From NCBI GenBank assembly GCA_001949185.1, contig BDGG01000003.1:1033530-1097529 (forward strand): a DNA stretch of 64,000 bases, in the 5' to 3' direction. The translations under genes and the position numbers were made by a program. Position 1 is the first letter of the stretch. The number at the start of each line of letters is the position of its first letter. Positions 44,846-58,000 of this stretch are shown one piece after another. This stretch comes from Ramazzottius varieornatus. Taxonomy: Eukaryota > Tardigrada > Eutardigrada > Parachela > Ramazzottiidae. Under the pieces are notes generated by a model, which was given only the letters and a program-made list of their open reading frames with translations, did no database searches and was not told the DNA's origin.

Positions 44846-45622
44846 TTATCCATAGGCGCTTCCCCCAGACAAACTCGCATACCCATACGAACCGGTTAGC
44901 GGGCTACCGCGTACTGGAATGCCAGGTGTGACCACCTGACGCTGGGGGAATCTGTTCTGATCCATGCCTCCTTGCATCTGACTGGACTGTTTCGGTTGGG
45001 AGATTACTGGAAAGGGGTTGAATCGAGTAGCATGAGGCAGACTGTCTTCAATACTGTTGAGGACCGCCATTGACCGTTCCAGCTCGTCGTTGACGTTCGG
45101 GTCTAGAACTGGTGGATCAACAGGTGACGGCGTTGGATAAGATGGTCCGTAGTACCCGTTACCATAACCCGAGTTACCGTATCCGTTGACAGCATAATTT
45201 GCTTGGGTGAGTCCGTTTGAGTAGTACAGGTTGTAACCGTTGTAACCGATACCATTGGCTGGGTTTCCGTTTGTGGGTTGACCGCTGAATCCATTGTAGC
45301 CGTAGTTTCCATAACCAGCGTGCGAGTATGGGTAGCTGTAAGAAACTGGGACTTGTCTGGCTACGTTGTTCATGGAGATTTGACGGGCTTGTACTTGGCT
45401 GGTAATTTGGGCGGCCAGGAAGTTGGCTAGAAGAGCGAGTGCTCGTCTGCTTTCGAGGGTCTTGGCCATGCTGGCTACCGGCAAAATCTCTGCAGCCACA
45501 GTGGTCGTCGTTGTAGAGGAAGGCTGCTGAGTAGTGGGGAGACTCGTTACCTGAGCTCTGCTGGTGATAACTAAAGTCAAACTTAACATGGACCAGAGTA
45601 CTGATAGATATCCGCTGTCCAT
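44846..45622 (-). CDS. Secreted Gly/Tyr/Asn-rich protein, 258 aa
   Basis: Single open frame from ATG at 45622. A signal peptide (MDSGYLSVLWSMLSLTLVIT) is followed by a Thr/Ser/Pro-rich stretch (QQPSSTTTTTVAAE). A helical segment (LESRRALALLANFLAAQITS) comes next. The core is rich in Gly, Tyr and Asn (AGYGNYGYNGFSGQ, NGYGNSGYGNGYYGPSYP). A Pro/Gln-rich end closes with SYGYASLSGGSAYG. It has no Cys in the mature part. Such composition is seen in cuticle, silk-like or eggshell proteins, and in low-complexity secreted proteins of many invertebrates; no specific family is recognised. Introns within the frame cannot be excluded. Confidence 0.72.
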   Translation of the reverse strand: MDSGYLSVLWSMLSLTLVITSRAQVTSLPTTQQPSSTTTTTVAAEILPVASMAKTLESRRALALLANFLAAQITSQVQARQISMNNVARQVPVSYSYPYSHAGYGNYGYNGFSGQPTNGNPANGIGYNGYNLYYSNGLTQANYAVNGYGNSGYGNGYYGPSYPTPSPVDPPVLDPNVNDELERSMAVLNSIEDSLPHATRFNPFPVISQPKQSSQMQGGMDQNRFPQRQVVTPGIPVRGSPLTGSYGYASLSGGSAYG

Positions 45623-46335
45623 TTTTCTCGGTTGAAGGAAATCTATATGAGTGTTCCCGCTGACATCAAGCAAAGTTAAAGTTAATGATTTTCTAAGTGA
45701 TGATCATGCAAAGCGTATTTATGTCCGCAGAGGTTGCTTTCAAGTACGTAAACAATGATTGTGAGAGGGAGGGGGGGGGGGGGTGCAGAAAATCAATGTT
45801 CAATGTCGTGCACACAGGATGCATCAGAACCGTTATATGGAAAGAAAATACGTTCAAGGAGAAACGACCACAAGAATGTGATAAATAAAGAAACACGCAG
45901 GCGAGCTTTGACTATTCTTGACATCAGGGAACCTTGACAGTGCTAGGATACATAATGGCCACTGCGCGGTTCCGAGTCCAAGGCCCCAACAAGGGCGCCA
46001 CTAGTAAGTCATCAAACGTTTGGGTGGGTGTGTTGACAGTTACACGAAGCGAGGGCGAATCAGAGCTAGCCGGAATATTTGGCGTTCTCGACAAAAGCGG
46101 TATTTTTATGGCGCATTGGCTGCTCTCTGTTGGGGCGAGTCTCTCTACAGTCCTTGATCGACGCCGTACTGAGTGCTTTTTCTTCAGACCAGAGTTTGTT
46201 CGAATTCTTGAGGCTCTGTTATATTTTGTGAATGCATATTATTAGAGAGTTACCAAGAATTCGGTTCCAGGTTCGGGTACCTGCATGAGACACCAGAGAT
46301 TCCACCAATGATTTGCCTATTACGCCTCGCACGTA

Positions 46336-46537
46336 CAGTGTAGGCAAATAAGATACTCTAAGAGGGGCAAGGCCAAAATCGATGCGACGCAGAAAGCAAA
46401 CAGCTGATCAAGCTGCACTCCAGAGACGTGAACTGCCGCTTGATCTGCTGATTACTTCGAGCCGGAGTTTCTACGTCACTTGTCGAAAACTCGATTTTGG
46501 CCCTCCCCCTTTTAGAGTAACTTAATTGCCCACACTG
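46336..46537. mobile_element. 202-bp mariner-like MITE (CAGTGT...ACACTG), TA-flanked
   Basis: Starts CAGTGTAGGCAAATAAGATA and ends ACTTAATTGCCCACACTG, with TA on both sides (46334-46335, 46538-46539). The imperfect inverted ends extend about 47 bases, through GGCCAAAATCGA / TCGATTTTGGCC. CAGTG ends and TA targets are typical of Tc1/mariner elements. Confidence 0.88.
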
Positions 46538-46748
46538 TATCGATGCGCCACATTGTTCAGATCTCAAGGCCGGATGTTCGTTCCCGGAAGGTCCGTAAGA
46601 AGGACTGAGTGCTGCTACCACCTTGCACAACTGGTGGGGCCAAGCGTGGAGACATGCCTTGCGAGGACCGACAATAATCCGGGCTCACCGACATAAAGAG
46701 AATCCAGGAACACAAAGGATACAATAAAACTTACGAGTACGAGGTATA

Positions 46749-46946
46749 CACGCAGGATGAGAAATTATGGTACAGTGAAAAATTATGGTACAGACCTTTT
46801 CGCTGCGACGGTACGGAAGCACGTACGTACGCGACCGATTCACAGTAATACATTTTTCGACGCTTTTCTACGGTCGAATATCCATTTTGCCGTCCTCTCC
46901 GCCTGTCCCATTATTTTTACTGTACCATGATTTCTCGTCTTGCGTG
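46749..46946. mobile_element. 198-bp TA-flanked MITE, CACGCAGGATGAGAAATTAT family
   Basis: Starts CACGCAGGATGAGAAATTAT and ends ATGATTTCTCGTCTTGCGTG, flanked by TA. It shares ends and interior with 14914-15091 and with the partial copy at 44500-44640. Confidence 0.85.
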
Positions 46947-47215
46947 TACTGTAAATGACGCGACGTGGTCATGAAAAAATTTTTTGTCTCGATCCGGCCC
47001 GCCCGAAAGTTCAAGCGTTACAGCCTACGTTATATTGATTGTTCATCGTTGATACGCATTCAAGCTTTTTAACATTGCAGCCATGTAAATGCAGTACCAT
47101 GGTGAGAAGTCATGACCAACAACACTCAACTCGAAAAAGATGAATCTGCAACCACGAACGAGGAAAACTCAAAAGCAAAACGGAAAATAAAAGACCGATC
47201 ACTTGGATGTTCATC

Positions 47216-50200
47216 TTATTCTATGGCATTGTTAGTGTTTGTCGAATGGCTAACTTCCTCGTTCTCTTTCAGCGGACTATAGGTCCCCAGGCTCTTCTTG
47301 GACTTTGACTTGGTCCAAGTCGAGACACCGCTGGAACTGGCACAGCTCGCCGTACTCTTCTCCCTGCTGCCTTCATTGATGGGACTAAGGAGCTTACTTA
47401 CACCGCTTGGTGGTAGGTAACTGGGCCGCCGGTTCATCCGCAACTGCTCTTTGGTCAGCCCTTCTTCGGTCAGACCGAGGACCACCGGCGTGGAAGACAT
47501 GTGCTTTCCTGGATCTATGGACTGGAAGAACTCCACCTGAAAGAGGTTAAATTCCATAGTCCCCCTTCTGTTCTAGCATATTCTTTTCGTAGACACAGCC
47601 GAAAGAAATCAAGGTATTCCCCACTGGGAAATACACTGAGCTACCTTGATTTCTATTGCGAGTTGTATTACAAAAACAGGAACTCGGTAAGCAGACTCGA
47701 AAAGATTGAATTCTCAAGTAGCGCACGTTGTCTATGTTATTGACTGGAAGCGTACGCCACTTGGGAACTTCGAGAAAATAATTATACTAAGTGGCGCACT
47801 TTTCAGGTACTGATGGCTGACCACGTACGCCACTTGGGAAACAAAACAATCTAGCCGAGCTGTTGCTGCACTCCCAGATTATTTCTGTTTTGGACGTGAT
47901 CATGTTTACCTGTGACATGAAGGGTAGAGTTTGGTCCGTGGCACCGCCGAGCGACTTCCGGCCATACGCGATGACATCTTGGGTGACATTGAACTCATCG
48001 TTCATGTCGAACGCCATTGTGTTGAAGGCGATGGAGCGACGAGGTTGGGGCATGGGAGGCCTTGCTGTCGACGGCCGAGTCGATGGTGGATCGTTGGACG
48101 GAAGGAGGGACGCCGTCTTGGTCGAGATGGGTTCCGATTCGTAGTCAGAATCAGACGAGGAAGCTTCCACCTCGATGAAGTCTTGGGCGGTGAGACGATC
48201 GGGAGGAACAGCGGGAATATCTAGCGATTCGTTCAGGACACCGGTCACCTTGCGCGACGTTAACTTCGCCGCCTGAGATAAAAGAAGAGGTGAAAGCAAA
48301 GATTCTAGCGAAAACTCTGGAAAAAGGAGATTTCGCCAATCAATTCACCCAGTTTGGGTTTCAAAGTGGCGCACGCTCTCGACCACTGACACTGACAATG
48401 TACACCACTTGACTAACGATCTGGGTGGAACCGTTGGCCGACGTTCCAAAAATCCTTCACAGCTATATTGTACATTATTATTAACACATTTTTCGGCTCT
48501 TCATTTTTAAATGGATATCGTTTTCATTTACCGCTGCAGTTTTGTTTTGCTGGGGACTGTCGATAGGTGGCGTGTTCTCACTGTCATCATCACTATCTTT
48601 TTTCTCCTCTTCCTCCTTCGCCGCGTCTTTCGGCTTCACTTCCGGCAGGTAGTTCTCCGGTTGCCTCGAAGACTGATCCTCGAAGATCTGGAAAGCGGGG
48701 ACCTCAACTACCTGCTTTCTCACTGTCACCGGGACGTTTTCTGGATCCGCCACTGCGCTAGTCTGCAAGGCCGGTTGCTTGACGGACTTCCGAGGCGCCA
48801 AACTTTGCCTAAAAAAGACACACCAGATGTATTTCTGAACGAGCCAAAGAGGAAGGTGGACCTACCGGACAGGCACGAGGACGGTTGTGGCAACAGGTTC
48901 GGGCTGGACGAGAAGAGACCTCGACGTCTCGTCGAACATGGTGGGAGGTTTGTGGCGCGAAGCGTCGGACGAAGCGCTGCGTGGCTGGGAGTCCCGCGAC
49001 GTCTGGTTGATGGTGGAGTTCCACATGGCTCGAATGTTCGGGTTGGTCTGGTCGGGCTGAGAACAGGGAAGGATAGAGGAACGCGTACTGGCGCCACTCC
49101 GCGTGACGGAAGAGACGTCGTCACCAAATGTCGTCTCATTATTCTTCATCTAACAAGAAAACCCATTCGACTCTGCACCCACAGAAAAAGAATCTCTTTT
49201 CCTTATAACTGAACTGATACAAGATATCATTCCAATCAGCTTTTCGAAGGAAACAATCTCGGAACTGATTGGGGCATGGTAAATGTCTTGAACATGATTG
49301 TTCTTCCTAGTGGCTCACTCTTCCACCCAAGAGCAACGAAGAAGTGCGCCACATGAGAAAACCATCATGTTCAGTCCAACTGCCGACGGCCAACTAAAAA
49401 AATGGTTAACAATAAGATTTCGTTTTTTTTTTATCGGACGGTTTTTTTACCAGGTTAAAGTCGCCGGTACTTCTACGATGTTTTCCGTTCATCCTCAGCC
49501 TTTTCCGCTCTACCACCAACACCAGGTGGTCCGTCACGGTCTTCAGCACGTTGAAATGCTCACCAATCTCCGCTTCCCCCGGATTCTTCAGTCTGTCCTG
49601 TAAAAATCTGGCCAGCTTCAACACGGCATCCACCACGGCCATTTCGTCCTTCCCCAGATCTTGACTGAAGGCCGACAAGCAAGAAGTCAATGTATGGAGA
49701 ATCTCTTTGGAAATACTCAGCTTAGAGTCCGCTTTGGTGTGAAGGTCTTCGGCGGAATCGAGCTTATCGATCGCGGTCTTGAACTTGGCTTCATCGACCT
49801 TCAGTATTCTATACTCTTCCTCAAAGACACTCCTGGCTCTCTCACTGGTTTCTAACTTGTGTTTCCACTGTACAACTTCCTCTTTTATGTTATTCAGTTG
49901 CTCTGTTAAGTGGATATTTTGTTCACGGAGCTGAATGAACTCTTCGGAGAATGTGGGACTCTTTTGTGGGGAAATGTGGGTTTGGTTGACTGATTGTGTG
50001 ATGCTCAGTGTTTCGTCCGAAGCTTCGCCGGAAAGGACGGCCAAGACCGTATGGGACTGCTTGGAACGGTAGCGAAGAGCTAGACGTTCTTCGAAGGACA
50101 TCTCACAGCCATCGTTGGATGGGAAGTGGTCGAACGCGAAAGCTTGACCGGCTTCCAAACCGAGAGGACGATTGGTGTGAGGTTGTGTCCTAGGTTCTTC

Positions 50201-52180
50201 GCTGCCGTCGGAAGAGGGTTCTTTAGTAGCTGAGTCGTGAAAGGCGGCGCATGTTGCTGTAACGACAAAAGAAATACTCGCGGAGGAAGCTTGAAACTTT
50301 GGAAAGCACTGCATCGATCTTGCATGCACATGCACATTCTCGCAGCTTACAAAATGCACGCGCAAATGTACTCAGGTGGATGAAAGATCACTACCCTTCG
50401 ACATCGTACTCTCAGACAGGCTTTGCGTAATATACTATACTTCCTAGTGCCACTACTACGACTTCAAGAAACGTGTACGAGTGTTTCGTAGACCTGCTAA
50501 GGCTTTCGAAATGTTCCATACCGTTGGACATGATCTGTGTCTTTTGAGACAGACCGGGCGAGGCTTCGTGGACATTCTGGCTGCTTAGTCCGCTATCATC
50601 GTCGCTTCTCCTTATCTTCGTGCCTTGCGAAGAAGCTCCGCTGTCCGTCTCGTCATTGGATTCAACTACCACTTCCACCTGGAGCCAAACAATCACAAAT
50701 ATGCACTGTGCAAACCGAAATCGGATACTACTGTGTATAATAATTATTCCGGCCTTACTTTTTCTATTGCTTCATTTCTTTCTTCGACCACCACTGTCGT
50801 CTTTGTTGAAATTTCCACGTGCTTGGTTGTGGTTGTCAGTTTGGAGGCCACGCTAGGTGGAGGAGCGACAGGCGGATGAACATGCAGTTTATCGTACCTT
50901 CTGATGCAAAGGCTGTCTCGCGGCTTCCGACCCATCTGGAACTGCTTGGAAGTGATGGGCGGAGGTACCAGGGAAGTTCTCGACGACTGAACCGACACGC
51001 TGCTGGACGTCGTGGACATTGTGGGTGAAGCAGGTGATCCTGTTTCCTTGAAGGACGAAGGATCCACTTTTTCCGCAGCTGAAAAAACAGATAAAATTTC
51101 AGACCGCTTCATTTTCCCCCAATTTTACCCCACGCGTTATTACGATTTTTTTGGAAGTCCATCTCAAAGTAGGAAAGAGACTACTGTTTAGAGATTAAGG
51201 CAGTGATACCGGGAACTCTGACTGGGACTATAGAAGAAGGTTTCACAAAGTTCTCCCCTTCCGTTCCTGACGTATTTTCTTTCTCGCTCGAAGCTTTCCT
51301 CTCCTCAATCTTCTCTTCTTTCTTCGCAGTCGAAACTGGTTTTGCTACTCTCTCCAACGATAGCTTCCTTTCGGGTCTTGCGGCAATATCCGTCTGTAAT
51401 TTCCGAAGCTTCGCCAAACCCGGTGCGTTCTCCTTACAGGCAGTCGTACCGAGCTCCAGAATCCGCGACGCTTCTTTCAGATCGTTCTTCTTGTCCCTTA
51501 GAAGGTTGGACCAATAGACGTACAGTTCAACCGACTTCAGCCCGATCTACGATGAATATCACCCACTAGAGAAATACCATTTAGGGACGTCGGCCCTGAA
51601 TTTAGGACCTCGGCAAACAAACTGAAGCAGATCGTTTCCTCAAGTGGCGCACATTGTTGGTGATGCTGTATTGGCTGGATTCATGCCCCACTTGAGAAAA
51701 CGATCTTGCAGGTTTCGTCGAAGTGGCACGCGTTTACAGTAATATCGGCTGGAAGCGTGCGCCGCATGAAAAAAGCGATCTGGTTGAGTTTGTTCATCGA
51801 GCGTCCAAATCTTATTCGTAATGTTAACTGGAACAGGATAATACCTGCTCTTTGTACATGAACTCGAAGGTTTTCAACGGATCCGGACTATCCGCAGCCA
51901 TTTTCAGCCACAGCTTGACGAACGTGTCATTGTCAAAGTATCGCTTGGTGCTTTTGTTTTGCTCATATAAAGCATGACAACAGTTGGAGATTGCGGCGTA
52001 AACTCTTTCCTTCTGGATACTGTCCGGTTGTTCCTTGTAAAGACCATAAACCCATTTGATGAACAGAGTCCAGTCGTTCAGAGGATCACTGCCGACCGTT
52101 GATTTCAGCTGTGCCTCGCTCTTTATCCGTAGCGCGTCGAGTTCTTGCAGTGGAGTTGGGTTCCGCTGGCTGGACGCCAT
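47216..52180 (-). CDS. Mad3/BubR1-like spindle checkpoint protein without kinase, 1066 aa
   Basis: Nine exons: 52180-51845, 51546-51210, 51078-50759, 50678-50522, 50256-49451, 49149-48866, 48808-48532, 48272-47910, 47536-47216; phases agree. The N terminus is the Bub1/Mad3 TPR domain: SDPLNDWTLFIKWVYGLY, YFDNDTFVKLWLKMAAD, DPLKTFEFMYKEQ, IGLKSVELYVYWSNLL. KEN motifs occur in ACKENAPG, SEKENTSG and LKENEEVS. CEMSFEERLALRYRSKQ resembles the Bub3-binding (GLEBS) core of Bub1/BubR1. A coiled coil spans about 130 residues (FIQLREQNIHLTEQLNN onward). AFQIFEDQ fits an ABBA (Cdc20-binding) motif. The rest is Ser/Pro-rich and disordered. The family inhibits APC/C-Cdc20 until kinetochores attach. No kinase or pseudokinase domain follows; the stop is at 47216. 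Donors of exons 2 and 4 (GTATCA, GTATGG) were chosen by phase. Confidence 0.83.
47735..47850. repeat. GTGGCGCAC-type repeats in checkpoint gene intron 8
   Basis: AAGTAGCGCACGTTG, GCGTACGCCACTTGGGAAC, AAGTGGCGCACTTTTC and CGTACGCCACTTGGGAAAC alternate, giving two adjacent imperfect palindromes. Confidence 0.65.
48355..48430. repeat. GTGGCGCAC-type inverted repeat in checkpoint gene intron 7
   Basis: CAAAGTGGCGCACGCTCTCG and ATGTACACCACTTGACTAACGATCTGG form the arms and flank. Confidence 0.6.
49275..49365. repeat. GTGGCGCAC-type inverted repeat in checkpoint gene intron 5
   Basis: A diverged copy: CTAGTGGCTCACTCTTCCACCC and AAGTGCGCCACATGAGAAAACCATCATG. Confidence 0.5.
51625..51795. repeat. 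Two GTGGCGCAC-type repeats in checkpoint gene intron 1
   Basis: GATCGTTTCCTCAAGTGGCGC with CCCCACTTGAGAAAACGATCTTGC forms the first palindrome. GAAGTGGCACGCGTTTACAG with GCGTGCGCCGCATGAAAAAAGCGATCTGG forms the second. This is the best place to read the consensus. Confidence 0.7.
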
Positions 52181-52181
52181 T

Positions 52182-53422
52182 GTTGGAAAGCCCTTGTGAA
52201 ATCTGCAGAGGATGAAAGTGTGCTGAAGAGGAAAATATTGAACGAAAAGAAGAACGAACAAGCTTATCGACAAACCTCGACACACCCACGAAAACGAACG
52301 CATGACGTCACAGCTAATAATAAGAGCACACGGCTCGACGGATGACGCATGCGTGAGTGACAAAAAAGCGTTCAGTGAGACGAATGCTCTTCGTACCTTT
52401 TATCCGGATCTCAGTGGCTTCCAGTCGACTCAGACCTCCGTGAAATTTCTATGTCAAGTGTAGAAGGTATCATCTAAGTTGAGAAAGCAAAAAGTAGAAT
52501 GCTTCAAATCCGTAGATCGTTCTCGTCAAGGACAGAGGCGCAAACTATCCATCCGTCGTCAGGGTTGATTGGCTAGTCGACAATCGATGTTGGAAAGAAG
52601 ACGAGCTATCGTCCTCCATAGTCCAAAATATTAGATTTACGTAACTGTAGCGAAGGACACGAAGGAATGAGAAGAGCAGATCAGAATAAGTCTCAACGGT
52701 TGAAGAGGGGGAGATTCTCAGGAGAATATGATCATGATATCACAAATCAAAACCAGAAAAGTCTCTGTCCGCGCTTTTGGTGAAATCATCTCACTGACGT
52801 ATCACAGTGTTACGTTATGCAGCTTATTTTTCTGTCGTCATGCGACACGTTCTGTTGTGTTCTATATCCAACCCACACGATAAAGCCCACCAAATTACAA
52901 TGCACGGCAGGCAGCTCTCATTTGATTGATGTATAGCTAGTTCGTCCGCAAGTTGGTCAGTGTGTTCAGAAAACAGGCCAAACAGAAGTCGGATTTCGAG
53001 GAAACTGTCTCGTCGATACCTTTGGTTTCTACTCCGTGACAGTGCGGTCGCTTGATTGCCATCAAGATTTGATTTGTTGGCATGGATGAGCAACCGGAAA
53101 CGGAATTTCTTTCATCGTCTCCGTATTACGAAGAAGAAGCAGATTCTCAAGTGTTTCCAGGTACAACGAGGTCTCTACCTCTTTGAAATTCATAAGTTAC
53201 AGAGAAGAGCTGTGGTGGAGATTTGTAAAGTGACACGTTGCTGTTTCGACTGCTTTTCAGGTGGAAATCAACGGAATTCATGCAAACGCTGCAAAAAGGT
53301 CCGTTTCGGTGCCATCGTTTGATCCTTGTAACCAGCCATCCGCATTCGAACCAAGAATCGAGCTTCGAGGTATGTTTCCTTGAGTTTTCTCCAGATTTTC
53401 TTCGTGCTCAGGCAAGTGCAAA
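52182..53422. other. Interval between checkpoint gene and GMD (probably divergent promoters)
   Basis: The two flanking genes diverge here. A plus-strand stretch at 53082-53161 (ATG, MDEQPETEFLSSSPYYEEEA, then DSQVFP) ends at a GTACAA donor, and an open stretch after TTTTCAG near 53262 reads VEINGIHANAAKRSVSVPSF. The two do not join in phase, so I do not call a gene. Otherwise nothing is seen. Confidence 0.35.
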
Positions 53423-55094
<1,672 letters not shown>

Positions 55095-58000
55095 AAAGTT
55101 CCTTGTTGCTGTCTTTATCTGAATCATCTCTAATTCATTGTTAGCATGTTTCCCAAGGACCAATTCACCGCAGCTTATGGTTCCTTTCTCATTGTTTTAA
55201 GCATGGTTTTTATGGAGGAATGTCAGTCCGGTAAACATTCCGAACTTCCGATAACGTCCAACCAACGACGAATAAGCGCTTTTTAGAACGCGACGTTTCG
55301 GCTTACTTGCCCTGTGTGTTAACAGTACTCACCTGCTCGTTTTCTGTTCGGCTTGCCGCAGCCAGCCATAAATTCCGTTGTCTCAACCGGCCAACCAGTG
55401 CTTGTGAGGACCATTTACAAAGTCGCTCTTATCTAAGTCCCGCCTTGCATCCAGCGTCAACTCCTCGAGCAAAATCCGGAAAATAATTACTTTTTAGTTG
55501 AGGATTTTCTTTCGCCGCATCGGTTCATCAGAGAAACTCCTTTCTCGTTCTAGGAGGCACGAGCTATGTTTTTTGTGGTAGTTGTTTCGTTTCGTCCTTT
55601 CTGGAAGAAGGATGACGTGCGAGGATGGCGGCTGAGCTCGGAGGAAAGATCGGCAATGGTGAGTTTTCCCAACCATTTAAACTTCCTTGAGTTCCTCTCG
55701 AAGAAGCTTTTATGATGACCTCTAGGCTAGAGTTTTTGAGTTATCTTGACACGTCAAGAGGCTGTGAAGTTAATCATCGAATCTGAAGCTTTCGTTAACA
55801 ATCTTTGGTAAATTGGAAAGCTGAAGGAGCTTTTTCTGACGATAGTGGTTTCTTGCAGGTGTTGCGAAATCGGCTAGATATCCTGCCCGACCCTTTCGGC
55901 ATTGCGGAACCCTGGTCTGAGATGGCAGATCGCTCCAGCTGTTTTTGGAAGAATGGTACGTTCCTTCTTCTCTTGTGTAACGAGCGTTATGGGCGAGGGC
56001 TTCTTGATGACTTGACTAGAGTCTCCGAGGCAGACAGTGAAGATGTATAATTCCGTCTGATATTTTCTGGGTCCCTTTTTGAAGCGTGAATGTGGCTCAA
56101 CTCACTGATTCACGCAGTATGGTCTTTCTGTTCCAGATTGAGGAAAGCAATGGAGATCAACGAAAGGAACAGTTCGCTAGCGGAGGTTCGATAAAGATTT
56201 CGCTATCTTGCCGACGTGGAGAATCAAGTTGACACTCAATCAACGGTAATGTCTTTCGCCCATCTGTGTCAGGACCGTGCCGATGTGCAGGTTCGCCTAC
56301 TCAAGGGCGTGTCGAGCACGGCCCTGTTCTGTACAGTCACGATAACGTTGTTCAGGGTTTCCGTTATGTTGTTTCGGCCTTTCGCCACCGAAGGTTCGGA
56401 TCTTTTCGATCGCTTTGGCCAGTAGAGAGGCAAGAAAGAAGTGTAGCGTCTTTAGGAAGCAGTTCTGCAGCATTGCCTGCTGTAAACTGTGCCGAAAAAT
56501 GCCGCAACAAATGGAAATAATTTGTTTTTTCTATTTCTAGGTCTGGCTTGCTTGAGTTCTTAACGGTTCACCGTCGCCACTGCATTCCTTCGCAAATAGC
56601 TTCCGTCTCCTTGAAAACAACTTTGAAAGTCTGGTAAGAACTATTGAGTGAAGCTCCAGTGCTGCAATCTCTGAAGTAGAAAATGATGAGATTTTGTCTG
56701 ACACCTCTTATGAATAATCGTCATGATTATCTAACGCAATTTGGTAACTTGAACCTGAAATCTTCTGCACTGCAGAACGCTGCAGATATCATCCTGGTAT
56801 GATGAGCCATGCCGAACGATATTTCGATTTTTTAGGAACGTTTGAAAGGACTGACATTCTTCCTTTGGAGTAAATTGAACGGGTAAGCCTTGTAAGTTAG
56901 ATTAAGGAAACACAACCTCTCTTCTTGGCGTGGCTTTTCCTTTTCTGGAGAAGTCATGTATGCTCAAACGGGAGGGAAACAAAGGGTCGAGTGAAGATTG
57001 CCTTCGGTGTTGTCATTTTATTGCCTTTGACAGTCCCATCCTCTAATCTTCAGATAACATTCAATGTTTCTCTCATTCCAGACTCTAGCGTTGACTTTTG
57101 GAAATCGGAACGGAAATCGGAACGGATGATGAAGTCAGAAGGTAAGGTGCCTTTCTTGAAGTGGCGTTAGAAGGGGGAAATAGGATGAGTAAATCAGAAT
57201 GTTGATCCGGAGTTGACTGCAGTCTATCTTTGGAAAACGTGGGACAATTTCTACTTTCGTTCTTCTGACATAATTCCCCATTCCAAACCGCAGACCGATC
57301 TGCCTTTTTCATTCATCGATTATGCTTGCCTGATGGAAGTCTTGCATCTCAGGAATTTTTGAGGATCGAAGGAAGTCTGAAGTTTGTAGAATGGATATCA
57401 CGGTAAGAAAATTAGCTCTCTTGTTTTCCTTTTGAAATTGAAGAAAGTGATGATAAACTGACTTGACACCTCTTGAATGAACAGCCGTGATTTCAACCTT
57501 TTTTACCTGAAGTTTTCAGTTAAAAAATAGCATTTAATATGCTTCGACCGTTTTAGTGATTGTTCCTTTTTTGTCCAGTGAAGAGACGCATTTCACCACT
57601 AGAGCGTTTGGGAGAAGTCACCGCGTTGTTCTTGGGTAAGTTCTGCTGCAAAGATTTTCATTTTATCGTTTTGGGGTGGAATACAAATGATGACAAACTC
57701 ATGCGCGTCAACTGAAAGCAGTGATGTTTCAAATGTACTCTAATTTTTTTCTGAAGTTTTCCGTCCTCACATTTCGCTCGCAGGAATACCTTTGGTTTCT
57801 CGGTCGGTAATATTTAACGGTTTGTTTATCGCAGCTCGTGAAGGAGTTTCTTGAGCTCTAGATCGGTGGAGTGTTCCATGTCAAGGAGGTGAGTCAATGT
57901 TGACTTTGGGTTGGTTTTTGGTGATGGAGGTAGGGTTGAAACTTGCGGTGATGATTACATAGTTCATCTGACGAGCTCTGATTGGTTTATGTTGCAAATG

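Noticed and set aside
48511-49212. 233-codon plus-strand open frame (Arg-rich)
   Set aside because: Antisense shadow of exons 6 and 7 of the checkpoint gene, crossing an intron.
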